64,000 nucleotides of DNA from JABDMH01 sp965223165 (lineage in GTDB: Bacteria; Bacteroidota; Bacteroidia; Chitinophagales; Saprospiraceae): contig CBDCVQ010000020.1 in NCBI GenBank assembly GCA_965223165.1, positions 434,001-498,000 on the forward strand, written 5' to 3'. Positions 17,729 to 26,790 of this stretch are shown here, in pieces. The notes under the pieces were generated by a model that did not search any database, had not been told where the DNA came from, and worked only from the letters and a program-made list of their open reading frames with translations. How positions within the stretch are numbered: the first letter of the stretch is position 1; the number at the start of each line of letters is the position of its first letter. A program made the position numbers and the translations under genes.

Positions 17729-18972
17729 CAGTCGGTACCTGCCTTGGGTTCATTGTACGAAAAGCAATGAAAGCCTCCGCCCATGTGATTGTAGGCCTCC
17801 GGATTGAGCTGCACAATGCGTCTTTCCGGAAAATGTTCTTCGAAGATCTCTTGCACCAACTGATCCTTTGCAAGCATGGTAGAGTCTCGGCCGGGCATCC
17901 AATATTTGGCCGCGATCACCAGGTCATTGGCAATAATAAAATTCAGGTAACTGGTCGCCAGCACAAGCTTGACCGTATCCCCTGGCTCCGCTCCGGGAAA
18001 CCACGATAGATCTCCCGGATCAATCTCCTCGTAATTTACTTCCACGACCTGCAGATCGGGTATGGGCACCCGCACAATATGAAAAGGCTGACCCTGCTGG
18101 TCCCGGGCCTGCTGGAGGATTTCGTAGTTCTCTTCCATACGTTCAAACGTCTCCTGGTGGACGGGACTGAGGGCTCGTTCGGATTCGTCCATGGCAGCGA
18201 TCAGAATGGTTCGGGCATCGGCAAAGCGACAAAACTCGTCGACATGTCCTCCCGTACCAAAGGGATAGAGTCCGCCCGGCAGTTTTCTTTGAAAGTCATC
18301 CTCACTAGGGCCGTTCTTGAGCCAGATCACCTGCGCTATCCCTAGTTTGTCCCCAAGCTCTTTTTCTATGTCTGCTTTCGACCAGTCGGGGTTGCGCTGC
18401 TGCTGAACCTGCTCCGTGAGAATCATCGTGCCCGCCCCATTGTGCTCCATCGCACCTCCTTCCCATACCAGCGATGAGGTAGACCATATCGGCAGATGGA
18501 GGTGGGCCGCCATATCACGATCAAATCGCTCCCCATCCAGCGTCTTGGGATGCCCCGGTTTTCGCACCCCATAATTATTCCACGAGAAATCAACCGTACC
18601 CAATCGGCCGCCTAGCCCCTCCACGTATACCGGACTGGCGTCGGTGATGGCTGCCTTTGCGGTCAAAGGGGAGAAGGTCACCTTATTCACATCGATAGCG
18701 CGCTGCTGGAGTCGTTGGACGATCTCAGGTATTTTGACCGTATCGTCCAACAAAACTCGGATGCCCACATGCGGATGCAATATTGCCATCAGGTCGATCA
18801 GAGTGGAATCTACCGCGGGACTCCGTAAGTAGCTTCCTTCCTGCCATTGCAGCCAAATGCGTTCGGTGGGCTCAAACTCCGCCATCAGCCGGAACTGAGC
18901 TTTGGGATTTGGGCTGCACGAGGCGACCAAGATCCACATGGGTATCATCCATGGCAGTACCTTGACCATCAT
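17728..18972 (-). CDS. Agmatine deiminase / PAD_porph-family lipoprotein
   Basis: An enzyme of the Porphyromonas-type peptidylarginine deiminase family, which also contains agmatine deiminases (guanidino group hydrolysis to citrulline-type product and ammonia). Visible active-site elements: the E-G-G motif (LVWEGGAMEHNG), GTGGHVDEFCRF (catalytic His-x-Asp/Glu) and the C-terminal nucleophile Cys in HMGGGFHCFS. The N-terminus MMVKVLPWMIPMWILVASCS is a lipoprotein signal, so the protein should be exported, unusual for an agmatine deiminase and closer to exported PAD relatives. ATG 18972 is preferred (purine-rich GGAAAG just upstream); the frame is open to a TTG at 19023. The stop overlaps the methyltransferase start. 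Confidence 0.85.
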   Translation of the reverse strand: MMVKVLPWMIPMWILVASCSPNPKAQFRLMAEFEPTERIWLQWQEGSYLRSPAVDSTLIDLMAILHPHVGIRVLLDDTVKIPEIVQRLQQRAIDVNKVTFSPLTAKAAITDASPVYVEGLGGRLGTVDFSWNNYGVRKPGHPKTLDGERFDRDMAAHLHLPIWSTSSLVWEGGAMEHNGAGTMILTEQVQQQRNPDWSKADIEKELGDKLGIAQVIWLKNGPSEDDFQRKLPGGLYPFGTGGHVDEFCRFADARTILIAAMDESERALSPVHQETFERMEENYEILQQARDQQGQPFHIVRVPIPDLQVVEVNYEEIDPGDLSWFPGAEPGDTVKLVLATSYLNFIIANDLVIAAKYWMPGRDSTMLAKDQLVQEIFEEHFPERRIVQLNPEAYNHMGGGFHCFSYNEPKAGTD

Positions 18973-19015
18973 ATCCAGCTTTCCCTGCCGCATGCATTTG
19001 AGCTTTCCATCTATT

Positions 19016-19896
19016 TTACTCAATAATGTGCAATTGTCGCAGCGCTGCCTCCGTAATGTCTCTTCGTATCACGGCAAATAAATCCATATCGAAGGCCTGG
19101 CTGGGCACCACGTTGGTCGCCACGAAGTAGGTGCCGGATGAATTTTCGACGTAGCCGACAAACCATCCGTTGTTGTTTCCGTCACGGATCGCCCAGCCGG
19201 TCTTGCCGCTCAGGGTATGACTAGTTGAGCGCTCGATCACGAGCAATTCTCGCATCAAGTCTTCGGTGCGTGGTGAGATGGGCAGTTCGGATTGATAGAA
19301 CCGCCTCAGAAAATCGATCTGCTCAAATGGGTTGATTTTCGAGTCACCGACCAGCCAGAATCGATCCAAACTAGCGCTATCCACCTTCATATCTCCGTAC
19401 GCCAGTTTGTCTAGATAAGCCCGCATCGTATCCTGACCGATGCGCCGGGCCACCTGCTGGTAGCAAGGCACACAGGAGAGGTGAAAGGCTTGCCGAAAAA
19501 TCATGTCCTGCTCCCAAATATCCAACGCCCGTTCCTGTCCGTCCCAGCGAAATAAGGTACTATCGTCTTCGACAACGCCCGTCTCCAACGCAATGATCGA
19601 GTGGGGATCTTGTAGGTAGACGCCGGGAGCCGTCCGACCGAGGCCCAGGCAAAGTCGTTTGAATAGTACTCATCGCGCTGCAGGTCATACACTAAGATCG
19701 ACCCCTCCAACTCTGCCGAGTCGAGGATGGCCTGCAGCACCGGCCGCTCGATCTGCTGGCTTTCGCTCCTCACCCCTGCTCCCGTATCTCCATCTGCAGG
19801 CTCACCTGAGCAGGCGGTAAGATAAGCGAGCATCGTGGACGCCAAAAAAAACGAGGTGCCGACCATGCCGGTCCGCCTGAAGTCACGTAGATCCAT
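19016..19896 (-). pseudogene. Class D (OXA-type) beta-lactamase, frameshifted
   Basis: Two frames give one class D serine beta-lactamase. First part: lipoprotein signal (MLAYLTACSG) and the S-x-x-K motif in LPASTYKIP. After this the frame breaks; the other frame continues as HSIIALETGVVEDDSTLFRW, with the S-x-V box (SCVPCYQQVARRIG), a YGD in place of the YGN box, and the K-T-G box (SGKTGWAIRDG). The break lies in the C run read at 19606-19603: one added C restores ...STYKIPHSIIALET. The gene is either a recent pseudogene or a sequencing error; if intact it would be an exported, lipid-anchored penicillin/carbapenem-hydrolase homologue. It lies immediately upstream of the deiminase-like gene. 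Confidence 0.88.
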
Positions 19897-19975
19897 GCTC
19901 TAACTAACGGGTTTTGACCCCTCGGGTGTGTGCCGAGCAGGACAAACTTAGAGGAGCACCGTAACTCTACGCATG

Positions 19976-22378
19976 CTACTCCTCCGAAAGCACTTTTACC
20001 GGATCCAGGGTGGCCGTCCTAAACGCGTGATAGCCAATGGTCACTATCGTAATCAACAGGAGATACAGCATGGCCAGGACGTACACAAAACCCGGCATCG
20101 CGATCCGATAGGCAAACGTCGCCAGCCACTGGTCCATCAGCATGTAACTGAGGGGCAGGGCCAGCAGACCGGCCAGCAGTACCAGCTTGAGAAACAGATT
20201 GGTCAGCAAAAGCACGAGCTGCGTTTCATTGGCACCCATCACTTTGCGGATGCTCATTTCCCTGGATTTTTCTAGCGCCAGAAAAGAGGACAATCCGAAT
20301 AATCCAAGGGCCGCCACGACTACGGCAAGCAGCGACAATAGAGCCATCAGCATACCGAGCAGCCGATCGGCCTTGTGCAGTTGGGCAAACTCCTGGTCGA
20401 CATATTTATAGTCAAAGGGAATATCTGGAAATAATTCGGCCCACACCTGCTGCACTTGCTGTAACCCTTCCGACTCCTTCCCGGCCACCAACTGAATCTG
20501 CAGACAGAGAAAATATTCTCGTTCGATTTTTAGGATCAGCGGGCCGATGCTGTTTCGCAGCGACTCGTGGTGATAGTCCCGAAAGACCCCAATGACCTCC
20601 TCCGTACCGGCGCGGCCGGGATTAAAGCCAATTGTTTTGCCCAGAGGCTCCGACAGCCAAGTCGAGTCCCTGCTGGCAAAAAAGCGGATGGCGGCCTCGT
20701 TGACCAGCACTGCTGCCGTATCACTTACCGAGGCCCGGTCAAAGTCTCTGCCCTGGAGGATGGGAATATCGTAGGCCTTGAGAAAATCGTGATCACAATA
20801 GATCGTGGAGAGGGAGACGGGCTCTTCATGCTCAAAGCCTTCCGGCAGATACTTGGTGGCAAAGCTCGGCTGTCCCGGATAGGTCGAAGAGGCGGCCACA
20901 TCCGTCACCAGGGGAGATTGACGCAGACGGGCCCTCAGCCGAGCCACCTTTGCCTCGTCACCCGACACCTGGCCGGCGTCAAAAAGAGCGATCGACTGAT
21001 CCTTGCTAAAGCCCAGATCCCGCTGCTGCATGAAGCTCACCTGCTGGTGGATGACTCCAGTGCTGACCAGCAGCACGACCGCCACCAAAAACTGCAGGGT
21101 AACCAGGACTTTTCGGGGAGTCGCGCTGCGCGCGTGGCCAGATCTCCGCGTCTGCAGTACCTCAATGGGCCGGAAGGCAGAGAGCAGGAAGGAGGGATAG
21201 AGACCCGCCACCAGCCCAAAGGCCAGCGTAAAGCCTAGGATCCAGCGGACATTACTCCACTGCAGCAGCTCTTGCCAGGATATGGAGACGTCGGTCAGTC
21301 CACGCACATAGGGGAGGGCCACCATTACAAGCAAAAGGGCTACGAGCATTGCCAAAAGGGAGGCAAATAGGGCCTCGCCCATAAACTGCATCCACAGCGA
21401 CGACCGGCCGGCACCGAGCACCTTTCGCAGGCTCACCTCCTTCATGCGATCAAGCGACTGGGCAGTGGTAATATTCACGAAGTTAATGGCGGCCATCAGC
21501 AGAATGGCCAAGGCCACCAGAGTCAAAATCCGATTGTTTTCGGCCGAGCCGCGTGGCTGAAAGTCCAGCTTTAGTGCCGAATGCAAATAGATGTCTCGCA
21601 ACGGTTCGAGGACCGGTATTTTGATGCCGCCATAGTCCTCCTTCATATGTCGAGGCAAAAAATCCAATAGATTTTCTTGCATGCGGGCTCGATCAAAATC
21701 AGGGGCCATCTTGAGGTACGAATACACAAAATGAATCCGCCAACTCTCGTAGGCAGAAGGGTCAAAAAAATGCTTCTTGACCTGGTGATTGGGCACGAGA
21801 AAATCAAATTGAATATGGGAGTTGGCGGGGCAGGCCACGACACCTTGCACTTCGTATGCTATGAATGTCCCCCAGAGATTTATTTGCAGGACTTTACCCA
21901 GCGGATCTACCTCGCCAAAATATTTCCTGGCCGTTTCCGGGGTGATGATCACCTGATTGGGGCTACGCAATAAACTGTGCCGGGTACCACGGACGATGGG
22001 ATAATCAAATACATCAAAAAAGGTGGAGTCGGTCACGACAATACCCCCTTCCGCATGGATCCGGTCCTGATACTTGACGGTCAGTGAAGTAATGATCTGC
22101 AGGTTGACGCACGCTTCTACCTCCGGCATCTCTGCCTGGAGGGCATGACCCCAGGTATAAGGCGTAATGGCCAGCTGGCGATCACCCTTGATGCTATACA
22201 GTCGATGGATGCGATCAGGATCTTGATGGAAATCATCGAAGCTACGCTCATGACGCACGTACAACATAATGAGCATAAAAGCCATCAGGCTGATGGTCAT
22301 ACCCCCTATATTGATGGCGGCAAACCCCTTTCGCTTTATCAAGTTTCTCGTAGCGAGCCTAATTAATATGCCGATCAT
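19976..22378 (-). CDS. FtsX/MacB-type ABC transporter permease (800 residues)
   Basis: A large inner-membrane permease of the Bacteroidota FtsX-like type. N-terminal membrane helix (INIGGMTISLMAFMLIMLYV), a MacB-like periplasmic domain (about 50-280), three helices with the FtsX signature (INFVNITTAQSLDRMKEVSL, RKVLGAGRSSLWMQFMGEAL), then a second half repeating the plan: periplasmic domain (about 440-660) and final FtsX unit (SSFLALEKSREMSIRKVMGA, ending DPVKVLSEE). Such proteins couple cytoplasmic ATP hydrolysis to periplasmic work or extrusion. The ATPase is not adjacent. Two FtsX halves in one chain are normal for this subfamily. Confidence 0.9.
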   Translation of the reverse strand: MIGILIRLATRNLIKRKGFAAINIGGMTISLMAFMLIMLYVRHERSFDDFHQDPDRIHRLYSIKGDRQLAITPYTWGHALQAEMPEVEACVNLQIITSLTVKYQDRIHAEGGIVVTDSTFFDVFDYPIVRGTRHSLLRSPNQVIITPETARKYFGEVDPLGKVLQINLWGTFIAYEVQGVVACPANSHIQFDFLVPNHQVKKHFFDPSAYESWRIHFVYSYLKMAPDFDRARMQENLLDFLPRHMKEDYGGIKIPVLEPLRDIYLHSALKLDFQPRGSAENNRILTLVALAILLMAAINFVNITTAQSLDRMKEVSLRKVLGAGRSSLWMQFMGEALFASLLAMLVALLLVMVALPYVRGLTDVSISWQELLQWSNVRWILGFTLAFGLVAGLYPSFLLSAFRPIEVLQTRRSGHARSATPRKVLVTLQFLVAVVLLVSTGVIHQQVSFMQQRDLGFSKDQSIALFDAGQVSGDEAKVARLRARLRQSPLVTDVAASSTYPGQPSFATKYLPEGFEHEEPVSLSTIYCDHDFLKAYDIPILQGRDFDRASVSDTAAVLVNEAAIRFFASRDSTWLSEPLGKTIGFNPGRAGTEEVIGVFRDYHHESLRNSIGPLILKIEREYFLCLQIQLVAGKESEGLQQVQQVWAELFPDIPFDYKYVDQEFAQLHKADRLLGMLMALLSLLAVVVAALGLFGLSSFLALEKSREMSIRKVMGANETQLVLLLTNLFLKLVLLAGLLALPLSYMLMDQWLATFAYRIAMPGFVYVLAMLYLLLITIVTIGYHAFRTATLDPVKVLSEE

Positions 22379-22459
22379 AGATCAATTATTATCAACGCTA
22401 GACCGGGCGTCTAGCGAGCCTAAGATTAAGACTCTGCCGACCGGCGGGATAGTACGATC

Positions 22460-23326
22460 TTAACTTTTGGAATCTTCTTTACCCTGTCGCATCTTCTTTC
22501 GGTAGACGCCGGGCGATACCCCCATTTGTTTTTTGAAAATGCGGGTAAAGTGGCTTTGATCGGAAAAGCCGGTGAGATAGGCGATCTCCGAAAGCGTATA
22601 GGTGCGGTCGTCCAGCAATTTGACCGCTTTTTCGATCCAGAGCTTACGCATGTAGGCGCCGAAGGTGTGATTGTCAAAGTGTTTAGAAAACTCCCGGGAC
22701 AAATAGGCCGGGTGGATCTCGAGACCTCTGGCGACCTCGCCAAGACTCAAAGACAGGTTGGTGTCCATCTGGTCCTGGATCATCTCCCGGAGTTCTTTCA
22801 CCCAATGCGGCGTCTTTTTGTACGTCGACTTCTCCGCTAGAAATTTGGTATAGATCTCTAGCAGCAGACCCTCCGAATAATTTCCCGTGTGGGTCACGTC
22901 CTGAAGGTGCGTTGCCCAAGCATAGAGCGCATCATAAATTAGTAGCCCGATACGCAGTAGCTCAGTGTCGTCCTTGATATTAAAAGAAAGCCCGGCAAAA
23001 ACCGCCCAGAGTCCGGCCGCCTGCGGAGCCAGGTCATGCCGATCGGTGTCTGCCGCACGCACGATCTTGGCGATGGTATGCACCGCTTGGTCCTGTAGGT
23101 CATATTTCTCGATAAAATAATCGAACGTGCAGTGGTCCTCGTAATGGGTAAACTCTACTCCCGGCACATCAAAGGGCGTGCCGCCCAGCCGTTCGGCTGT
23201 TTGGATGACGTCTGCAAAGGGGACAAATAGAAACGTCGCTTCTTCACCGATAAATCGCTTGATCAACCAGGGGCAAGCAATGCGATCGATCTTCGGACGT
23301 TCACGTGTGATCCAATACACGCGCAA
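22460..23326 (-). CDS. Chromate-resistance (ChrB-like) domain fused to an AraC-type HTH regulator
   Basis: A 288-residue two-part protein. Residues 1 to about 135 match the ChrB/'chrome resistance' domain: WITRERPKIDRIACPWLIKR, FLFVPFADV, GTPFDVPGVEFTHYEDHCTF with conserved acidic/His residues, and AADTDRHDLAPQAAGL. Residues about 185-280 are an AraC-family double helix-turn-helix (LSLGEVARGLEIHPAYLSRE, SEIAYLTGFSDQSHFTRIFK, MGVSPGVYRKKM). In the usual arrangement ChrB is a separate regulator/enzyme next to a ChrA transporter; no chrA is present here. The fusion suggests a ligand- or redox-sensing N-terminus driving an AraC output, possibly on the ABC permease gene 80 bp downstream (inference). 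Confidence 0.85.
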   Translation of the reverse strand: MRVYWITRERPKIDRIACPWLIKRFIGEEATFLFVPFADVIQTAERLGGTPFDVPGVEFTHYEDHCTFDYFIEKYDLQDQAVHTIAKIVRAADTDRHDLAPQAAGLWAVFAGLSFNIKDDTELLRIGLLIYDALYAWATHLQDVTHTGNYSEGLLLEIYTKFLAEKSTYKKTPHWVKELREMIQDQMDTNLSLSLGEVARGLEIHPAYLSREFSKHFDNHTFGAYMRKLWIEKAVKLLDDRTYTLSEIAYLTGFSDQSHFTRIFKKQMGVSPGVYRKKMRQGKEDSKS

Positions 23327-23403
23327 AAGATCCGCATTAGTGCGCGGTTTTTTTTGACTAAATTTTACCTTTTGGAATAAATTTTACCGGCACTGCTTCG
23401 TCA

Positions 23404-23838
23404 TCACGTTGCCTCGGCGACCGCCTTAAGTGCCGCATTCATGGCGTCGAGTATGGGCGGTACGCCCTGATTGAGTTTGCCCCAAAACAGGGGCACAAGC
23501 ACACCGGCGAATGCCTCGGTGTGTCTTAGCCTGGTTCCGGATTGGGTTTCTTTCAAGTGGAATATCTTGTAATTGGTAAATAGAAAGCCGGCCATCATCG
23601 TGGCCCGCCATTGGAAGGACGTGGGTGCGTCAAAGGTGGTGACAACCGGCGAATACCTTGAGCTATCTTTGCCGTCGGTGCCCCGCATCGTCACCTGCAA
23701 CTTAGCACCGACGGCAGCCTCACCGGCGGCGTGATTGACCATTGGATTCCAATCACTCCAATGGTCCATATTGGTGAGTATATTCCACACCTTCGCCGGG
23801 GAGGCAGCGATATCGATTTCTGATTTGATTTCTCGCAT
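23404..23838 (-). CDS. SRPBCC-family protein (polyketide cyclase/START-like)
   Basis: 144 residues with the START-like helix-grip fold pattern: IDIAASPAKVWNILTNMDHW near the N-terminus, a central beta-sheet (TSFQWRATMMAG) and the long C-terminal helix (GVPPILDAMNAALKAVAEA). It probably binds a hydrophobic ligand; no enzyme motif was seen. It is the third gene after ArsR and an AHSA1-type SRPBCC protein on the same strand, with a hairpin between them. Confidence 0.82.
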   Translation of the reverse strand: MREIKSEIDIAASPAKVWNILTNMDHWSDWNPMVNHAAGEAAVGAKLQVTMRGTDGKDSSRYSPVVTTFDAPTSFQWRATMMAGFLFTNYKIFHLKETQSGTRLRHTEAFAGVLVPLFWGKLNQGVPPILDAMNAALKAVAEAT

Positions 23839-23892
23839 GCTGTGTTTTGTTGACTTAGTGAGACGCCGAATATGGCGGCATAATACCCGGTT

Positions 23893-23912
23893 GGCGCAAG
23901 CTATCTTGCGCC
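23893..23912 (-). terminator. Perfect 8-bp hairpin between two SRPBCC genes
   Basis: GGCGCAAG, loop CTAT, CTTGCGCC. It lies in the 96-bp gap after the AHSA1-type gene and before the next SRPBCC gene. There is no T-run, so termination is uncertain; it could equally be an mRNA-stabilising stem. Confidence 0.35.
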
Positions 23913-23934
23913 CCGGATCACGTCAAAGGCTTGA

Positions 23935-24402
23935 TCAGACGGCTTGTCGGTCGAAGAGAAATTCGCCCAGGCGATCAAACACAGATCCCCAGCCATTCAT
24001 GAAGCCCATTTCTTCCTGCTGCTTGGCGTAGGCCTCGGTCGGATGAATCACGTGCAGGGCCAGATGGGTTTTATCTCCATCCGCTTCAAATACGATTTCC
24101 ATCTGCACTCCCTCGGTCATCGGTTTAAAATCAGCGGAGGTTGCGATCTTGCTTGCCTCTACAATCTCGGCATATCTACCTTCCGCAATAAACTCTCTGC
24201 CGTCGGGCATCGTCATCGCATATTTCCAGGCGCCACCCTCCTGAAAGTTGTGCTCCAGTATGCGGGTCTCCATGCCCTTCGGTCCCCACCAAGCGGCGAT
24301 GTGTTCGGGTTGGGTCCAGGCCTCCCAGACCAATTGGACAGGGGCGTTAAAAGTCCTCTTGATGGTCAAGGTACGCTTGGCCAGGTCGGTTGTGTCATTC
24401 AT
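23935..24402 (-). CDS. AHSA1-like SRPBCC protein
   Basis: 155 residues of the activator-of-Hsp90-ATPase-homologue type SRPBCC family: LTIKRTFNAPVQLVWEAWTQ, PEHIAAWWGPKGMETRILEH, F.EGGAWKYAMTMPDGREF and ADGDKTHLALHVIHP. These proteins very often follow an ArsR-type regulator, as here: the ATG overlaps the regulator's stop by 8 bases (ATGAATGA). The molecular role is unknown; they are thought to bind small hydrophobic compounds. Confidence 0.88.
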   Translation of the reverse strand: MNDTTDLAKRTLTIKRTFNAPVQLVWEAWTQPEHIAAWWGPKGMETRILEHNFQEGGAWKYAMTMPDGREFIAEGRYAEIVEASKIATSADFKPMTEGVQMEIVFEADGDKTHLALHVIHPTEAYAKQQEEMGFMNGWGSVFDRLGEFLFDRQAV

Positions 24403-24727
24403 CCTTTTTGTTTTTTGATTGTAACTGATTTAAATAAGCTTCGAAGGAGTCGAGTTTTTCCTCCCACAAATTGCGGTGTTGTTCGACCCAATCGGACACC
24501 ATACGCAGCTCCTCTGGGATGATGATACATTTCCGCTCTCGACCCTGTGGCATCGTCCTCACCAGTCCGCATTCGCGCAGTATCCGGATGTGCTTGGAGA
24601 TGGCGGGGCGACTGATATCAAACCGTTCTGCCACAGCATTCACCGTGAGCACCTCCTGGGCCAGCATATCGATAATATCTCTTCTGACCGGATCGGCAAT
24701 GGCTTGAAAAACATCCCTTCTCATCAT
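24395..24727 (-). CDS. ArsR-family winged-helix transcriptional regulator
   Basis: 110 residues: RRDVFQAIADPVRRDIIDML, NAVAERFDISRPAISKHIRI and a beta-wing (LVRTMPQGRERKCIII). No metal-binding cysteine box is visible (only one Cys in the recognition region, ILRECGL), so it belongs to the non-metal ArsR group paired with SRPBCC genes. It heads the small operon and probably represses it. Confidence 0.9.
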   Translation of the reverse strand: MMRRDVFQAIADPVRRDIIDMLAQEVLTVNAVAERFDISRPAISKHIRILRECGLVRTMPQGRERKCIIIPEELRMVSDWVEQHRNLWEEKLDSFEAYLNQLQSKNKKDE

Positions 24728-24918
24728 TCGAGTAACTGATCGGTTACGAATATATAGGTAATCGTTCGGTTACGCAAATTTTATTTTGAAAATTTTTTTC
24801 TAGCACGCCCGGGAGAAATGCCTCGGCGCCCGGTGCTGTCAGCGCACGGGGATCTTTCCAGGCTGCCGGGGGGCTCCGGGCAAATAGAATTCGATGCCCG
24901 ACTTCGCTTGCACTTCTA

Positions 24919-25437
24919 TTACGGCAGATGATAGGTCAAGGTCACCAGGCCAGAAGAGTACGTCTTGGTATCCACCAGTTTGAGTCCGATTCTTTTTGCG
25001 ATGTTTTGAAAGAGTAGTTTGCCGCCACCCAACACGACCGGGTGAACGGCGACCCCAATCTCGTCGACCAGCCCCAGAATGAGCAGGGAGGTGGTCAGGC
25101 TGGCCCCGCCAAAGAGCCAAATATCCTTGCCGGGCGATGCCTTTGTTTTATGGACTTCGGCCGCAATATTTCCCCGGATTAAAATAGCCCTGGCTCCACC
25201 GACGCCAACGTGGTCGAGCATATGTACTCTTGCATTTTGGGGACACCCGGCATCTCCGCCTCTCCCATCGCTCGAGTGAGCTCATAAGACTTGCGGCCCA
25301 TAAATACGGCGTCCACCCGCTTGAAAAAAAGCAGGCATCCCATAATCCTGATCGGTAAAACACCAATCGTATTCGCCGTTTGAGCCCTCGATAAAACCAC
25401 CCAGACTGACCGCTACCCCTAAAACCAACCTTCTCAT
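24919..25437 (-). pseudogene. RibD C-terminal / dihydrofolate-reductase-like protein, two frameshifts
   Basis: Three frames together spell one RibD_C/DHFR-like protein of about 175 residues. First: MRRLVLGVAVSLGGFIEGSN then DYGM (25437 down). Second: FFKRVDAVFMGRKSYELTRA to TTLASVEPG. Third: AILIRGNIAAEVHKTKASPG, KDIWLFGGASLTTSLL, PVVLGGGKLLF, ending LTYHLP. The first break lies at a run of seven A (25324-25330), the second near the GGG/CCC run at about 25190. Intact members reduce folate-like or pteridine substrates with NADPH. With two breaks in short homopolymers, either sequencing error or decay is possible. Confidence 0.8.
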
Positions 25438-25753
25438 ACAATTAAAGATATGAATCGGCGAAGCAAAGGAAGTAGTAGAGCTTCGCACCAACCTTGTTGT
25501 TGCTGCTAATGCGAAACGGTACTAGGCCATGCATGCAATCATCGGGCAATCGCATTTATCAAGGCTTTAGGGTGATAGCGAGGTAGCCAGGCGTTTGGCG
25601 GGAACGCCAAACACGGGCTGGGCTGGGCTGTGTGACCTTTGAGGTTAGTTGCCGTTGCCATAACTTAACAAGAGCAATCTGGCCGTGTCGGGCGTCCCCG
25701 CCTGACACATACCAGCAAGGCTATACCATGGCGTAGTCCTCGACAGGGTGCCC
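25438..25753. other. Intergenic region with two REP-like hairpins and a dispersed motif
   Basis: 316 bp without a gene. Contents: a 16-mer TAGTAGAGCTTCGCAC at 25473-25488 that recurs at 59122-59137; a perfect hairpin GTTTGGCG-GGAA-CGCCAAAC at 25593-25612; and a second hairpin at 25685-25708 (arms GTGTCGGGCG and CGCCTGACAC, loop TCCC, one G-T pair). The second shares GCGTCC-x-CGCCTGAC with the hairpin module of the repeat arrays near 33.4 and 33.9 kb. Confidence 0.7.
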
Positions 25754-26674
25754 TTATCGCTTTTTCAGAAATATCCTTTTGTGGCGATAGGGTCGCAAGG
25801 CGGCAAGCTCCCGGGCGATCTGTCGCTCCCAATACTGCTGCCGGCTCGGCCTCGCATAGACGTCTTTGTCATATGCATCCTGCCGGGCCTGCAGCTCCCT
25901 GCCCACTTCGCTGGCCAAACGTTCGTGATCGGAGAAGACATCCTCTCCACAAGCATTGGCGGTGGCGATCCTCTGCACAAATTTTCTGGCAAACAGTTCC
26001 GCAATATCAAAATGCAATTGCTCGTGGGCCAGTATAAGCGAATCCCTAGGTCCCTCAGCAAAATGGGATTTTTGGCAGTCGAAAAAGGTGGTCACCTCCA
26101 ATGCATGACGGTTGGAAAGCGGGGCCATGGATCGAAGGAAATAACGGAAGGACGCATACGTCGCCGCTGGGGTTCGAAGGCTGCGCACGGGGCCTTTGAA
26201 ATCTGCCACGGTGAGTTTGCGGTCTTCATGCCACCGGACCTCCCGTTCATACATCTGTGCATTTTCGATCAGATAGACATCTGCCTTTAGTTGGGGCAGG
26301 TTGCTCCACATGGAGGATGTTCGCAGTGTTGTAATCACCAGACCATTGCCGCCCATGGACAGTGCCTTTTGCCGAGCCATATCCTCCAGGGTTCTGTAGT
26401 CGCTGGGATGGTAGACACCGGCTTGTCCCACCTCGATCTGGCCCAAGAGCAGTCCGTCCGTGAAAGTTTGATGTTGAGCGTCGATGATCGCAAAAGGCAA
26501 ATGCTCGCCGGCTAGTGGCTCACCTTCGTCCGGCAGCCTCATCGTCACCTCGATCTCCGGCACGCAGGCCACCATGCCGGTCAGGCTGGCCAACCAAAGC
26601 CAAGCGTTGATGGGATTAAGGAATGCGAAACGCACGGGACCATTTTTTATGGAGAGGGGCATAAATCTCCCCAT
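25754..26674 (-). CDS. Putative DUF922-like HExxH lipoprotein
   Basis: A 306-residue protein. A hydrophobic leader ends in a lipobox-like cysteine (LASLTGMVAC, Cys about 37). The N-terminal part (about 50-140) is of unknown type. The C-terminal part contains REVRWHEDRKLTVADFKGPV, then VTTFFDCQKSHF and HEQLHFDIAELFARKF: an HExxH zinc-peptidase motif (His217, Glu218, His221) in the context of the DUF922 family. It is therefore probably an envelope-anchored metallopeptidase; substrate unknown. ATG 26674 or 26662 are both possible starts. A degenerate hairpin repeat lies upstream. Confidence 0.7.
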   Translation of the reverse strand: MGRFMPLSIKNGPVRFAFLNPINAWLWLASLTGMVACVPEIEVTMRLPDEGEPLAGEHLPFAIIDAQHQTFTDGLLLGQIEVGQAGVYHPSDYRTLEDMARQKALSMGGNGLVITTLRTSSMWSNLPQLKADVYLIENAQMYEREVRWHEDRKLTVADFKGPVRSLRTPAATYASFRYFLRSMAPLSNRHALEVTTFFDCQKSHFAEGPRDSLILAHEQLHFDIAELFARKFVQRIATANACGEDVFSDHERLASEVGRELQARQDAYDKDVYARPSRQQYWERQIARELAALRPYRHKRIFLKKR

Positions 26675-26790
26675 CCAATCTATAGAATGAAGACCATGTG
26701 TCCCAGGGTGGGTGAAGCGATTAACAATATTTTGACAGCATCACCACACAATATGTTAATGAACCCTCAAAACGGGGACCGATGCACGGA

